Below are positions 1-7,527 of a DNA stretch of 11,023 nt, piece after piece. Made by a program: the position numbers and the translations under genes. Under the pieces are notes generated by a model. That model worked only from the letters and a program-made list of their open reading frames with translations. It did not search any database and was not told where the DNA came from. Source of the DNA: Sulfurimonas sp. (lineage in GTDB: Bacteria > Campylobacterota > Campylobacteria > Campylobacterales > Sulfurimonadaceae); the NCBI GenBank assembly GCA_030646745.1, contig JAUSKV010000231.1, positions 1 to 11,023 on the forward strand, in the 5' to 3' direction. How positions within the stretch are numbered: position 1 is the first letter of the stretch; each line of letters opens with the position of its first letter.

Positions 1-847
1 GTTTTGGAAGCGGTAAATCAAGACTCATTAAAAATGCAGGCCAGTAGATAGCATGAAAGCGAAGAATATCTTTGCCTACAAACTGAGTGGATGCAGGCCA
101 ATAACGCATGTTAGCATCATCTTTTCCATATCCTAGTGCCGTTATATAGTTCAAGAGCGCATCAAGCCAAACATACATAACATGTTTGTCATCATGGAGT
201 GATTCAGGCATTTTAACGCCCCATGTAAAAGATGTTCTTGTTACGGAGAGGTCGCGAAGTCCGCCTTTTACGAAATTTATAACTTCATTTGCACGAGAGC
301 GAGGTAAGATGAAATCTGGATTATCACTGTAATGTTTTAAAAGTGCATCTTCATATTTTGAGAGTCTAAAAAAGTAACTTTCCTCCTTAACCACACTCGT
401 ACTTCTCCCGCAATCAGGGCAATATTCGCCATCTATGAGTTGGGTTTCCGGAAAAAATGTCTCACAACTGACGCAGTAGTGACCCTCATAAAAATCTTTA
501 TAAATATCACCCTTGGCATGCATAACTTCAAAAGCTTTCTGCACCCCTTTTTTGTGATCTTCATCGGTTGTTCTGATGAACTTATCGTAGCTTATCTCAA
601 ACTCATCCCATAGGTTTTTAAAAGAGGCGCTTATCTCATCCGCAAACTCTTGTGTCGGTTTGCCATTTTTTTGCGCAGACTCTTCAATCTTTTGACCATG
701 CTCGTCAGTTCCGGTTAAAAAGTAGGTATCTTCACCCTTTAATTTCTCATATCTTGTCATTGTATCTGCTATAAAAGTTGTGTACGCATGCCCAATATGA
801 GCCTCCCCGTTTACATAATAGATAGGGGTTGTTATATATTTACTCAA
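1..847 (-). CDS. metG: Methionyl-tRNA synthetase, N-terminal 282 residues (runs off left edge)
   Basis: Attaches methionine to tRNA-Met in the cytoplasm, for both initiation and elongation. The reading frame shows the class I synthetase signature AHIGHAYTT near residue 20, followed by TGTDEHGQKI, and a zinc-knuckle segment with CVSC and CPDC about 18 residues apart. The visible part ends at a segment reading VGKDILRFHAIYWPAFLMS; the KMSKS loop and the tRNA-binding C-terminus must lie left of the window. I place the start at a TTG (847-845), because it gives the usual synthetase N-terminus SKYITTPIYYVNG and has an AGGAT ribosome site six bases upstream; no ATG fits. It is the last visible gene of the mobB-fbp-small protein-metG run, starting 15 bases after the stop of its upstream neighbour. 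Identity is secure; the TTG start is inferred. Confidence 0.96.
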   Translation of the reverse strand, partial: MSKYITTPIYYVNGEAHIGHAYTTFIADTMTRYEKLKGEDTYFLTGTDEHGQKIEESAQKNGKPTQEFADEISASFKNLWDEFEISYDKFIRTTDEDHKKGVQKAFEVMHAKGDIYKDFYEGHYCVSCETFFPETQLIDGEYCPDCGRSTSVVKEESYFFRLSKYEDALLKHYSDNPDFILPRSRANEVINFVKGGLRDLSVTRTSFTWGVKMPESLHDDKHVMYVWLDALLNYITALGYGKDDANMRYWPASTQFVGKDILRFHAIYWPAFLMSLDLPLPK

Positions 848-862
848 TTTTTTATCCTAATA

Positions 863-1108
863 TTAAAATTCAAATCCGCCTGTCTCGCCTTTGGACATGC
901 TGTTATAAACAGACTTTACATAGTTGTTTCTTAGCTCACAAGCAAAATATTGTTCGCATCTACTGCAACTTTTTATACTTTTCTGCCCCAGAGCACCCTC
1001 TCTGGCTCCGCCATTCACCTTGTCTTCTTGACATTTTTGTATTTTGATTATCATCTCATCGAGATGAAGTTCAAATTTATCTAACTCTTGATTAACTGTG
1101 TTTTGCAT
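863..1108 (-). CDS. Conserved small Cys-containing protein, function unknown
   Basis: An 81-residue soluble protein with no function I can name. The N-terminal half looks like an amphipathic helix (roughly residues 5-30). The C-terminal half has Cys48, Cys51 and Cys57 ([10 protein letters not shown]) and a tail with [16 protein letters not shown], which I recall from small proteins next to metG in other Campylobacterota. The cysteines could bind zinc or a cluster, but three cysteines make this only a guess. The ATG lies inside the last codons of fbp, a 17-base overlap in another frame, so translation is probably coupled. The stop is 15 bases before the metG start. Conserved position between fbp and metG argues that it is a real gene. 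Confidence 0.85.
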   Translation of the reverse strand: MQNTVNQELDKFELHLDEMIIKIQKCQEDKVNGGAREGALGQKSIKSCSRCEQYFACELRNNYVKSVYNSMSKGETGGFEF

Positions 1109-1937
1109 AAACTTCTTTTACTCTTGCTATCTCATATTTTGAACCAAAAAAGCATGGGGATGTTCCGTGAATATGGTCATGGGAAAGTTGCATAATATCA
1201 TCATGAATAGCGTCAATTGCGTCACCGCCCGCAATTTTAAATATAAATGCAAAAGGAAATACTTCAAAAAGTTTACGAAGTTTTCCATCGGGCTTGTCTG
1301 ATGTACCCGGATAGCTAAAAAGCCCGCCGCCCTTAAGAAGTATTTGATGCAAATCAGGAACCATTCCACCGGAATATCTTAAGCGATACCCTTCAGTAAA
1401 AAAACTATCTATGAGCTCTTTATGATAAGGTGCCCAGTTTTGCTGTGTGCCACCCGGAGCATTTAAATTCCCTTTCTCATTCAAATGAATCTCTTTTACA
1501 AATTCGAACTCACCTGCTTGAAGAAGATAGAGTTTTGTTTTAGTCTGGGCAAAAACCATCTCAACTCTTGGACCATAGACCACATAGCAAGATGCTACCA
1601 TGTTCACTGCACCCCAAGTTTTTTCATAAATACCAAAAATAGAGCCAACGCTGAGATTTACATCCACAAGTGATGAACCGTCAAGCGGGTCGTATGCTAT
1701 AAAATATTTTCCATCTTTACGAATAAGTACCTCATGCTCTTTCTCTTCACTAGCAATCGTATGGACAGAAGGTACCTTGGACAACTCTTCTTCAATTATT
1801 AAATCACATTGAATATCCAACTGAAGCTGTGTCTCTCCGGAGCTATTCTCTTTCTGTGAATAGCCTATATCTTTTGTATCGATAGCATCCTTAATTCTTA
1901 TGGCACTTCTTTGAATTGCATCAAATATATCTTTCAT
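1092..1937 (-). CDS. fbp: Fructose-1,6-bisphosphatase, class I
   Basis: Hydrolyses fructose 1,6-bisphosphate to fructose 6-phosphate, the committed step of gluconeogenesis, and in autotrophs supplies sugar phosphates from fixed carbon. The 281-residue protein has the metal-binding acidic stretch IASEEKE (61-67), the class I signature DPLDGSS (83-89), the segment [13 protein letters not shown] before a glycine-rich turn, and the C-terminal [21 protein letters not shown] segment that contributes substrate-binding residues. Its length is somewhat below the roughly 330 residues of the E. coli enzyme, as I recall for epsilonproteobacterial members. The ATG directly follows the mobB stop (TAAATG), and an AAAGGAAG ribosome site lies within the last mobB codons, so the two are probably translated together. 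No missing catalytic residues were seen. Confidence 0.96.
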   Translation of the reverse strand: MKDIFDAIQRSAIRIKDAIDTKDIGYSQKENSSGETQLQLDIQCDLIIEEELSKVPSVHTIASEEKEHEVLIRKDGKYFIAYDPLDGSSLVDVNLSVGSIFGIYEKTWGAVNMVASCYVVYGPRVEMVFAQTKTKLYLLQAGEFEFVKEIHLNEKGNLNAPGGTQQNWAPYHKELIDSFFTEGYRLRYSGGMVPDLHQILLKGGGLFSYPGTSDKPDGKLRKLFEVFPFAFIFKIAGGDAIDAIHDDIMQLSHDHIHGTSPCFFGSKYEIARVKEVYAKHS

Positions 1938-2441
1938 TTACACTTCCTTTGCATTTTTTAATATCCAAGATATAACATCATCTGGATTGTTTAAATCTAA
2001 AATATCCACTCCGTATGGTATATCATAGTTTCTAATATCAATACTTCCATCTACTGCTAAAGCATTCATATACGGAAAATAGTCACTATCTATTGAGTTT
2101 CTAAATAGACTTATTCTCGGTAACGGTAAATTTTTCAGTCCCTCGACAAGTAAAATATCAAATTCATCGAAAAGCCTAATCATTTCATCCAAATCTTTAT
2201 TTTTTTGAGAAAAGTAGGTTGTTCTGCTAGGGGAGGTAACGATAACTTCTGCCCCTGTATCTGAAAATTTGTAACTATCCTTTCCTGCAACATCAAATCT
2301 GGCTTTATCTTTTGGATCATGTTTAATGATGGCAACTTTTTTAGAATACTCATTGATAAGTTTTCTTGCAACTTTGAGAATAAGTGTTGTTTTACCACTA
2401 TTTGACGGACCTGTAAATGCGACGGCTAATCTTTTATTCAA
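1938..2441 (-). CDS. mobB: Molybdopterin-guanine dinucleotide biosynthesis protein MobB
   Basis: A P-loop GTPase that assists MobA in attaching GMP to molybdopterin, making the cofactor of DMSO-reductase-type enzymes such as nitrate and formate redox enzymes. The 167-residue protein opens with a beta strand and the Walker A motif GPSNSGKT (11-18), and contains DILLVEGLKNLPLPRISLFR, typical of MobB. The start is a TTG (2441-2439); a TGA stop lies seven codons upstream and the P-loop must be near the N-terminus, so there is little choice. The ribosome site is weak (AGAG). It is the first gene of the operon and abuts fbp. Its promoter probably lies in the 99-base gap shared with the divergent lipoprotein gene. 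No mobA is in the window. Confidence 0.93.
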   Translation of the reverse strand: MNKRLAVAFTGPSNSGKTTLILKVARKLINEYSKKVAIIKHDPKDKARFDVAGKDSYKFSDTGAEVIVTSPSRTTYFSQKNKDLDEMIRLFDEFDILLVEGLKNLPLPRISLFRNSIDSDYFPYMNALAVDGSIDIRNYDIPYGVDILDLNNPDDVISWILKNAKEV

Positions 2442-2470
2442 TGTAATATCTCTGATTCAAAATTTAGCTG

Positions 2471-2476
2471 ATTATA
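2471..2476 (-). promoter_or_regulatory. -10 box of the mobB-fbp-metG operon
   Basis: A perfect TATAAT on the minus strand, preceded by TTTTG, about 30 bases upstream of the mobB TTG start. No -35 box is recognisable, which is usual for sigma-70 promoters of Campylobacterota. It would give a leader of about 23 bases. Confidence 0.6.
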
Positions 2477-2508
2477 CAAAATAGTCATTAAAAAGTTGTT
2501 TAATGAGC

Positions 2509-2514
2509 TATAAT
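2509..2514 (+). promoter_or_regulatory. -10 box of the lipoprotein gene
   Basis: A perfect TATAAT on the plus strand, 26 bases upstream of the lipoprotein ATG, predicting a leader of about 20 bases. It is divergent from the mobB promoter, with the two -10 boxes about 33 bases apart, so the polymerases may interfere with each other. Confidence 0.6.
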
Positions 2515-2540
2515 TCTTTGCATAATTAACAAGGATATGG

Positions 2541-3005
2541 ATGAAATTTTTCTTTACATCACTCGCTTTTATACTTTTTTTTAGTGCATGTGCAGACAAA
2601 ACAGCTTTTAGCAGATTTGAAATGAGCAAAGAGCAAGAACTGGCTGCATCAAGCTTGCAAAGCTCCAAAATAGTGTCAGAAGAGGGAGTTGATGGAGTTT
2701 TTTCTGTGATATATTTGAATGCAATATATCCTGATATGGTCAATAAATATGAAACTTTTTATATATCTTTATACTTAAAAAAAGATAAAGAAAATTTTGT
2801 TATTAAGCTTAATGGCAAAATGCCCCTCGAGATGGAAAAACTTCCACATGAGAACAAATTTTCGCATTTAGCTTCAACAGAAAATGAGTGGAATAGTTAC
2901 TACCTTATTTCGTTTGAAAAAGATTCTCAAGATAGTAAGCAACTCAGCCTTGTTCTCGAAAGCGGTCGGTCTTCTTCGGTTGCGTTAATGTATCAAAAAG
3001 ATTAA
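2541..3005 (+). CDS. Putative lipoprotein, function unknown
   Basis: A 154-residue secreted protein with a type II signal peptide: Lys2, a hydrophobic run, and the lipobox FSAC with the lipidated Cys17. After processing it would be anchored in a membrane of the envelope facing the periplasm. The mature part has no domain I recognise; it looks soluble, alternating beta strands (VFSVIYLNAIYP, ETFYISLYLKKD, YYLISFEKD). The ATG has AAGGAT five bases upstream. It is the only plus-strand gene in the conserved block and sits divergently from mobB, as a putative lipoprotein gene does in C. jejuni. Its last 62 bases overlap the end of slt on the opposite strand. The lipoprotein call is secure; the role is unknown. 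Confidence 0.88.
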   Translation: MKFFFTSLAFILFFSACADKTAFSRFEMSKEQELAASSLQSSKIVSEEGVDGVFSVIYLNAIYPDMVNKYETFYISLYLKKDKENFVIKLNGKMPLEMEKLPHENKFSHLASTENEWNSYYLISFEKDSQDSKQLSLVLESGRSSSVALMYQKD

Positions 3006-4575
3006 CAATAGAAACCTCTTCACCGAGAATTTTTTTGTACATTACATAATTTGCCAAAACTTTTTTTCCATACTCTCTGCTTTCACTATTTGACATCATC
3101 TCCATACTTAGAAATGGTTCATATTTACCCTTGCTAAAAGCACCTGTTTGAAGATGTTTTTGCAAGAATCCCATGCCTCCATTGTAAGCATAAGCAGTAA
3201 AAAGAGGGTGATATAGAGATTTTTTCATCCAATCTAAATGCTTGAGAGCGTATCTGATATTGTATTGTGGAATAAACATGTCATTATAAGATGTGATTGG
3301 ATTTTTTATTGTTTTACTTAAATCGTCCGTTACAAAAGGCATAATCTGCATTAATCCAAGGGCAAAAGAGTTAGACAAAGCAGATGGAATTAACGCACTC
3401 TCCTGTCTCATAATCGCGTAAACCAATGCCTTCTCATCTATAGAGATTTCGGTTAAATACTCATCGTACGGCATAAGAAAGTTATGCTTTTTAGATTCAT
3501 AAGCTTTTTCAAGTATATAGGATTGAACTGTAATCATATTTTTTTGGTTGTATTTCAAAGCAAGGTCAAAAAGTTTATCTTTTGGTGCTGCTTTCATTTC
3601 ACTTAAAATATCAGCCCAGTCAAATGGATTTTCAATATTCTTTTTACTTTCGCTCTGGGCAAACTTAACAGAGGTAAAATAGTTACTAAAATCTTTCTTT
3701 AATATGTCAGCTGCATAAAGAGAGTACATGTTAATACTTGTGCTAGAAACTAACTGCGTGAGGTATTTTTTATCTTTTGTAATCTGATAGAGCCAAAAAG
3801 TCGCTTTATCTTTGTCTGCTTGGTCATTTGATTTTAGCTTTGATAATTCAAAATGTTCTATAGCCTCTCTTGTTCTAGAGAGTTTGAGATGATGCAATCC
3901 AAGTGTAAAATTATTTACACCATCCATGTGCTCCCCATTGAGCCTCAATAGTGATTTTTGAAGCTTGTCAAGTTTGTCGTCATTTATAATAATTTTTATA
4001 AATGAAGAAAGCTTCAATTGCGATGTTTCTGGTGTAGATAAGAAACTTAGAAATTTTGAATCTAAGTCTAAATTGAGATGTGTTCTTCGATGGTTTTGTG
4101 TTGTACTAACAAACATAGTCAGAATTGTGTTTGGGTCATACGATTTATATGCTTCTAGGGAGTAAGGCTCACTCTGTATTTTTAACAACTGTTTAAAAGA
4201 GTCTGAATCTAATCTTTTGGATAGTTCTGTTCTCTGTTTATTTGTCATGGCAAGTGTTTTATAAGGACTTAGAGCAAGTTCTAAACAATCTTTCTCTTTT
4301 ATACTTAGTAAATCTTTGTTATTCTGACAATCAATAGTTCTCTTTATCTCCGGCGTAATCGATTTTTTAAGATAAGTATTTAAAAGATAATTATTTTTTC
4401 CAGCCACTTGAGCATAGGCTTTGTCCGCTTCTTTTGGCGTAATCTCTTGTTTTAGAAATTGCCAAATCATAAAATTTTTCATCCTGCCAGAGGGTTTAGA
4501 CTCTATATCTTGCAGTGCTATTTCAGCATGTGCACATGCTAAGATAAGTGATAAAATAACAGTGATTTTTAACAT
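2944..4575 (-). CDS. slt: Soluble lytic murein transglycosylase (SLT domain)
   Basis: Cleaves the glycosidic bond between N-acetylmuramic acid and N-acetylglucosamine in peptidoglycan, forming 1,6-anhydro ends, in the periplasm. The 543-residue precursor starts with a signal peptide (residues 1-17, cleaved near ACAHA). A long helical region follows (about 25-375), as in the superhelical ring of Slt70. The C-terminal SLT domain (about 383-520) has the catalytic glutamate in AIMRQES (Glu392), GLMQIMP (407-413) and AYAYNGG (461-467). The ATG lies five bases after the yggT stop, with no strong ribosome site, so translation is probably coupled. The tail after the SLT domain, ending in KKTDRFREQG, is encoded by DNA that also encodes the end of the convergent lipoprotein gene. 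Confidence 0.95.
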   Translation of the reverse strand: MLKITVILSLILACAHAEIALQDIESKPSGRMKNFMIWQFLKQEITPKEADKAYAQVAGKNNYLLNTYLKKSITPEIKRTIDCQNNKDLLSIKEKDCLELALSPYKTLAMTNKQRTELSKRLDSDSFKQLLKIQSEPYSLEAYKSYDPNTILTMFVSTTQNHRRTHLNLDLDSKFLSFLSTPETSQLKLSSFIKIIINDDKLDKLQKSLLRLNGEHMDGVNNFTLGLHHLKLSRTREAIEHFELSKLKSNDQADKDKATFWLYQITKDKKYLTQLVSSTSINMYSLYAADILKKDFSNYFTSVKFAQSESKKNIENPFDWADILSEMKAAPKDKLFDLALKYNQKNMITVQSYILEKAYESKKHNFLMPYDEYLTEISIDEKALVYAIMRQESALIPSALSNSFALGLMQIMPFVTDDLSKTIKNPITSYNDMFIPQYNIRYALKHLDWMKKSLYHPLFTAYAYNGGMGFLQKHLQTGAFSKGKYEPFLSMEMMSNSESREYGKKVLANYVMYKKILGEEVSIVNLFDTLTQPKKTDRFREQG

Positions 4576-4580
4576 ATTTA

Positions 4581-4868
4581 CTAATTTAAAGAGTGCAGAA
4601 GTGCATTGAATAGAACTATTAAAACTTCAAGAGATATAACGATAACAAGCGGTGCCAAATCGATACCATTAATGTTTGTTTTTACATATTTTCTTACCAG
4701 AGAGTAGGCTGGCTGCGTTACTCTATGCAAAAATTGTACAATAGGATTGTACGGATCAGGATTTACGAAACTAAGTAGTGAAGTAATAATAATAACCCAG
4801 ATATAAACATTCACTAAAGTTAGAAAAATGCCGCCTAAGCCTTGAATAATATCTATCATTACGCTCAT
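4581..4868 (-). CDS. YggT-family integral membrane protein
   Basis: A 95-residue inner-membrane protein with two transmembrane helices (about 8-34 and 68-92). Between them lies the YggT family segment [20 protein letters not shown], where a Pro-rich turn leads into an amphipathic stretch. The biochemical role of the family is not settled; members have been linked to osmotic tolerance and to cell division or envelope processes. The ATG overlaps the gltX stop (ATGA), and slt follows five bases after its stop, so gltX-yggT-slt is one translation-coupled run. An alternative start at Met4 would remove only three residues. Confidence 0.92.
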   Translation of the reverse strand: MSVMIDIIQGLGGIFLTLVNVYIWVIIITSLLSFVNPDPYNPIVQFLHRVTQPAYSLVRKYVKTNINGIDLAPLVIVISLEVLIVLFNALLHSLN

Positions 4869-6163
4869 TTTACAATCTCACCTATGTAATTTTTTAAATA
4901 TTTATATACTTCAGCAACATCTGGACCATGCTCAGCCCCTGTCAACAAAAGACGAAGCGGTTTAAAAAAGTGTTTACCCTTAAGACCCGACTCTTTCATA
5001 ATATAATTTTTAAAATCTTCATACTCATCAAAGTAGGGTGCATTTTTAATGGTTTCACTCATGATTTTTGCTTCTTCTCTAAACTCATCAGGGATTACTT
5101 TTGGTGCAAAAATAGTGCTAATTTTTGCTTTCAACTCTTTTGTTGTTCCTGCTTCTTCTAAATAAACTCTTGCTAGTTCACCAATTTCACTATCTGCAAA
5201 ACCAACATATCTCGAGAGCTCTTTAACATCTAACCTTTTCAGATGTTCTCGATTTATAAATTTTAATTTATCCATATCAAAGCGAGCAGGGGACTTCGAA
5301 ATATTATCAAGTGAGAACCACTCAAGAGCATCTTTCATATCAAAAATCTCACAAGGGGGCTTATTTCCAATTAATATTAAATAATTTGCTATAGCTGAGG
5401 GCAAAAATCCCTCTTCTAGTAACCATTTAACACTTGAAGCATCATCTCTTTTGCTCATTTTTTTACCATCATCGTTCAAAATAATAGGCAGGTGCGCATA
5501 CTCAATTTTTTTATTGTAGCCTAGAGATGTTCTGATGAAGTCTTGTTTTGGAGTATTACTCATGTGGTCTTCACCGCGAATCACCAAAGACACATCCCCA
5601 ATCATGTCATCAACTGCGCAGGCAAAATTATACATAGGTGTTTTATCTTGTCTCATGATAATAAAACTGTCAACCTCATTGGGTTCAAAAGTAACAGTAC
5701 CCTTAATATGGTCTGTTATAACTATTGCTTCTTCAGGTTTTTTAATTCTAATTGTAAAAGGATTCATGTTGTCAATAACAAGTTCATCCGGTAAAGAAGC
5801 ACAAGCGTCATCATACCTATATGCTATTTTATTCTCTTTTGCTTCTTCTCTTCTTTTCTCAAGCCACTCAGAAGAACAAAAACAGCTAAAAGCTTTTTTA
5901 TCATGCAATAGTTGCAGTGCCATGGCTGAGTGGAATCGTAAATTTTGGCTTTGATAAATAACTTGAGAGTACTCTATGCCAAAAAGATTTAGAATATCGA
6001 GTATTTCTTGATCTTTACCCTCTATATTTCTCTCTTTGTCCGTATCTTCAATTCTTACAAGTAAATCTTCATTTCTCTGTTTTGAAACGATGTAGTTGAA
6101 TAGGGCAACTCGTAGATTGCCTATGTGCATATCACCAGTTGGGCTAGGTGCAAATCTTAACAT
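4865..6163 (-). CDS. gltX: Glutamyl-tRNA synthetase (short GluRS of the HIGN type)
   Basis: A class I aminoacyl-tRNA synthetase that activates glutamate with ATP and loads it on tRNA. The 432-residue protein has [13 protein letters not shown] (4-16, the HIGH box as HIGN), RIEDTDKER, the GluRS segment [12 protein letters not shown] (196-207) and the KMSKR loop (235-239); a CFC pair (94-96) sits where some family members bind zinc. Campylobacterota carry two GluRS genes, one of which charges tRNA-Gln with glutamate for later amidation by GatCAB. From memory this sequence resembles the H. pylori GltX2 (HP0643) type more than GltX1, but I cannot tell its tRNA preference from sequence alone. The start ATG has TTAGGAT about five bases upstream. 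It lies 85 bases downstream of a tRNA-Glu gene, with no visible terminator between them. Confidence 0.95.
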   Translation of the reverse strand: MLRFAPSPTGDMHIGNLRVALFNYIVSKQRNEDLLVRIEDTDKERNIEGKDQEILDILNLFGIEYSQVIYQSQNLRFHSAMALQLLHDKKAFSCFCSSEWLEKRREEAKENKIAYRYDDACASLPDELVIDNMNPFTIRIKKPEEAIVITDHIKGTVTFEPNEVDSFIIMRQDKTPMYNFACAVDDMIGDVSLVIRGEDHMSNTPKQDFIRTSLGYNKKIEYAHLPIILNDDGKKMSKRDDASSVKWLLEEGFLPSAIANYLILIGNKPPCEIFDMKDALEWFSLDNISKSPARFDMDKLKFINREHLKRLDVKELSRYVGFADSEIGELARVYLEEAGTTKELKAKISTIFAPKVIPDEFREEAKIMSETIKNAPYFDEYEDFKNYIMKESGLKGKHFFKPLRLLLTGAEHGPDVAEVYKYLKNYIGEIVK

Positions 6164-6248
6164 TAAAAATCCTAAATATTATTTTGTGGAATTCTAACAA
6201 GTTTTTGCTAATAAAGTTCTTTTTTTTGATTTTATTTTGAAGAGTAAG

Positions 6249-6323
6249 TGGTGACCCCAAGGAGAATTGAACTCCTGTAACATGGATGAAAACCATGGAT
6301 CCTGACCGCTAGACGATGGGGCC
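6249..6323 (-). tRNA. tRNA-Glu (anticodon UUC)
   Basis: A complete 75-base cloverleaf with encoded CCA. The acceptor stem is GGCCCCA with TGGGGTC (one G-T pair) and discriminator A. The D arm contains CGTCTAGCGGTCAGGA, typical of tRNA-Glu. The anticodon stem CATGG/CCATG encloses TTTTCAT, giving anticodon UUC. The T stem AGGAG/CTCCT encloses TTCAATT. It decodes GAA and GAG, and in bacteria Glu-tRNA also feeds haem synthesis. It sits directly upstream of gltX on the same strand. Confidence 0.97.
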
Positions 6324-6363
6324 ACTTTCAGTACTAAATTTGAAGAAAGTTTCTTCATCTTGT

Positions 6364-6420
6364 TTTCCTGAGCCGAAATTATATAGATTTATTTCTTAAT
6401 AATTTATTAAACTCAGGAAA
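6364..6420. repeat. 9-base inverted repeat flanking the tRNA promoter
   Basis: TTTCCTGAG at 6364-6372 and its exact reverse complement CTCAGGAAA at 6412-6420, 39 bases apart, bracket the TATAAT box. A second near-palindrome (GAAGAAA, one base, TTTCTTC at 6342-6356) lies between promoter and tRNA. The large repeat could be an operator or the 3' end structure of the response-regulator mRNA, but no T-run follows it on the minus strand. Confidence 0.5.
6378..6383 (-). promoter_or_regulatory. -10 box of the tRNA-Glu (and possibly gltX) promoter
   Basis: A perfect TATAAT on the minus strand, in an AT-rich stretch, predicting a start near 6371 and a leader of about 48 bases before the tRNA. It lies in the loop between two arms of a 9-base inverted repeat (6364-6372 and 6412-6420). 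Confidence 0.65.
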
Positions 6421-6433
6421 TTTTATTCTTTTT

Positions 6434-6979
6434 TTAGTCGAAAAAATTACGAAGAGCTCTAATGATGATTGCATTTTTTGAAATACTCTCAGCCTTAGCG
6501 CTATCGTTCACTATTTCATACACATCTAGAGGAAGAGATATGGAAAAAGTTTTTGTTTCTATTTTTTTCTTTTTTGTTACCATAGCAATAACGCTAATTA
6601 GTAACTCAATGATTTTTTTAGTATCTATCGGTTTTTGAATAAAGCTGTTTACGCCCACTTCAATAGATTCAGAAATTTTTTCAATATCATTACTAGCAGA
6701 GATAACTATAATAATTTGAGTAGGATTAATCTCGCGAATTTTACGAGATAAATCAATACCATCCATTCCAGCCATAATAACATCAACAAAAACAACATCA
6801 GGTTGAATTTTATTGTAAGTTGCTAATGCCTCATCCCCATTAAAACAAGAGTAAACCTTTGAAAAAAAGTTTTTAAAAGTTGAACTCAATAACTCATTTG
6901 TAACTTTTTCATCTTCTACTATCATAACTGTCAACTTTTTAGTTTGACTTGTTAACTGTACTAAATCTACATTTTGCAT
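6434..6979 (-). CDS. Response regulator with receiver domain and C-terminal ribbon-helix-helix-like domain
   Basis: A 181-residue orphan response regulator. The receiver domain (about 15-135) has the acidic triad VEDE (Glu22, Asp23), the phosphorylated aspartate in VVFVD (Asp66), the switch Ser94 in VISAS and Lys116 in QKP, so it should be phosphorylatable. A basic linker (KKKK) leads to residues 143-181. These fit a ribbon-helix-helix (MetJ/Arc) fold: a beta strand KTFSISLP, helix A (LDVYEIVNDSAKAE), a turn SISKNA, and helix B (IIIRALRNFF). Such domains bind DNA as dimers through the strand. This is an unusual output for a receiver. No histidine kinase is nearby. The ATG has AAGGAT seven bases upstream. 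Receiver: certain. RHH domain: inferred by eye. Confidence 0.92.
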   Translation of the reverse strand: MQNVDLVQLTSQTKKLTVMIVEDEKVTNELLSSTFKNFFSKVYSCFNGDEALATYNKIQPDVVFVDVIMAGMDGIDLSRKIREINPTQIIIVISASNDIEKISESIEVGVNSFIQKPIDTKKIIELLISVIAMVTKKKKIETKTFSISLPLDVYEIVNDSAKAESISKNAIIIRALRNFFD

Positions 6980-7010
6980 TTTTTTATCCTTGAATTTAAT
7001 TGCTTTTGAT

Positions 7011-7016
7011 ATTGTA
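7011..7016 (-). promoter_or_regulatory. -10 box of the response-regulator gene
   Basis: TACAAT on the minus strand, preceded by TATG, about 32 bases before the response-regulator ATG. It predicts a start near 7004. The tandem repeats at 7027-7044 would cover the -35 region. Confidence 0.5.
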
Positions 7017-7026
7017 CATATTTTTC

Positions 7027-7059
7027 GGTAACAATGGTAACATTAATAAACATAACATT
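7027..7059. repeat. Tandem 9-base repeats, candidate operator
   Basis: GGTAACAAT (7027-7035) is followed at once by GGTAACATT (7036-7044), and a third weaker copy CATAACATT lies at 7051-7059. They sit just upstream of the -10 box of the response-regulator gene. Ribbon-helix-helix dimers often bind cooperatively to short tandem repeats, so autoregulation is plausible but untested. Confidence 0.5.
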
Positions 7060-7104
7060 AGAAAATATCTGATTTTGTATTTTTATTGAGTTAAATTTAC
7101 ATGC

Positions 7105-7317
7105 TTAGTTTTCTTGTTTTTTAAACTTCTCTAGCCACTGTACATCAGATTCTTTGGCTTCTTCTTTTTGAACCAACAGAGAATCAATAATGCTGATTAA
7201 TGTGACATCATCCATGAATTCCAATAAATCTGGATTTATGAAGGTTGGGTTCACACCGATGTATGTATTAAGAAGGTTTTGTATATCTTCTATCAACTTC
7301 TTTTTTCTGCTAAGCAT
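7105..7317 (-). CDS. Small hypothetical protein, 70 residues
   Basis: I do not recognise this protein. It is charged and probably mostly helical: a basic N-terminus (MLSRKKK), an acidic middle (NPDLLEFMDDV) and a hydrophobic stretch TLISIIDSLLVQ too short and too polar at the edges to be a clear membrane helix. The coding call rests on a strong ribosome site, AAGGAG five bases before the ATG, and on filling the space between the regulator and mnmH on the same strand. It lies 125 bases upstream of the response-regulator gene, which has its own likely promoter, so they need not be co-transcribed. It could be an adaptor or partner of the regulator, but nothing in the sequence shows it. Confidence 0.72.
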   Translation of the reverse strand: MLSRKKKLIEDIQNLLNTYIGVNPTFINPDLLEFMDDVTLISIIDSLLVQKEEAKESDVQWLEKFKKQEN

Positions 7318-7527
7318 ATTTCTCCTTGCTTCTTTTAGTTAATATGAAATAGGGCGGTTATAATTTTGATGACTGAAACTATATAGCAAAATACATAATA
7401 CATAGGTTACACATACATTGAATATGTAGCATAAGTTTAATATTGGTTAACATAATGTAAATTCTATTGAAAATACTATAATGCTACTTTGCTCTATACT
7501 TTTTTATTATCAACGACTTTAAAAGTT

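Noticed and set aside
2438..2743. 101-codon minus-strand reading frame
   Set aside because: It is antisense to the start of the lipoprotein gene, which has a signal peptide, ribosome site and promoter.
5535..5954. 139-codon plus-strand reading frame
   Set aside because: It lies wholly antisense to gltX, whose motifs are unmistakable, and has no ribosome site.
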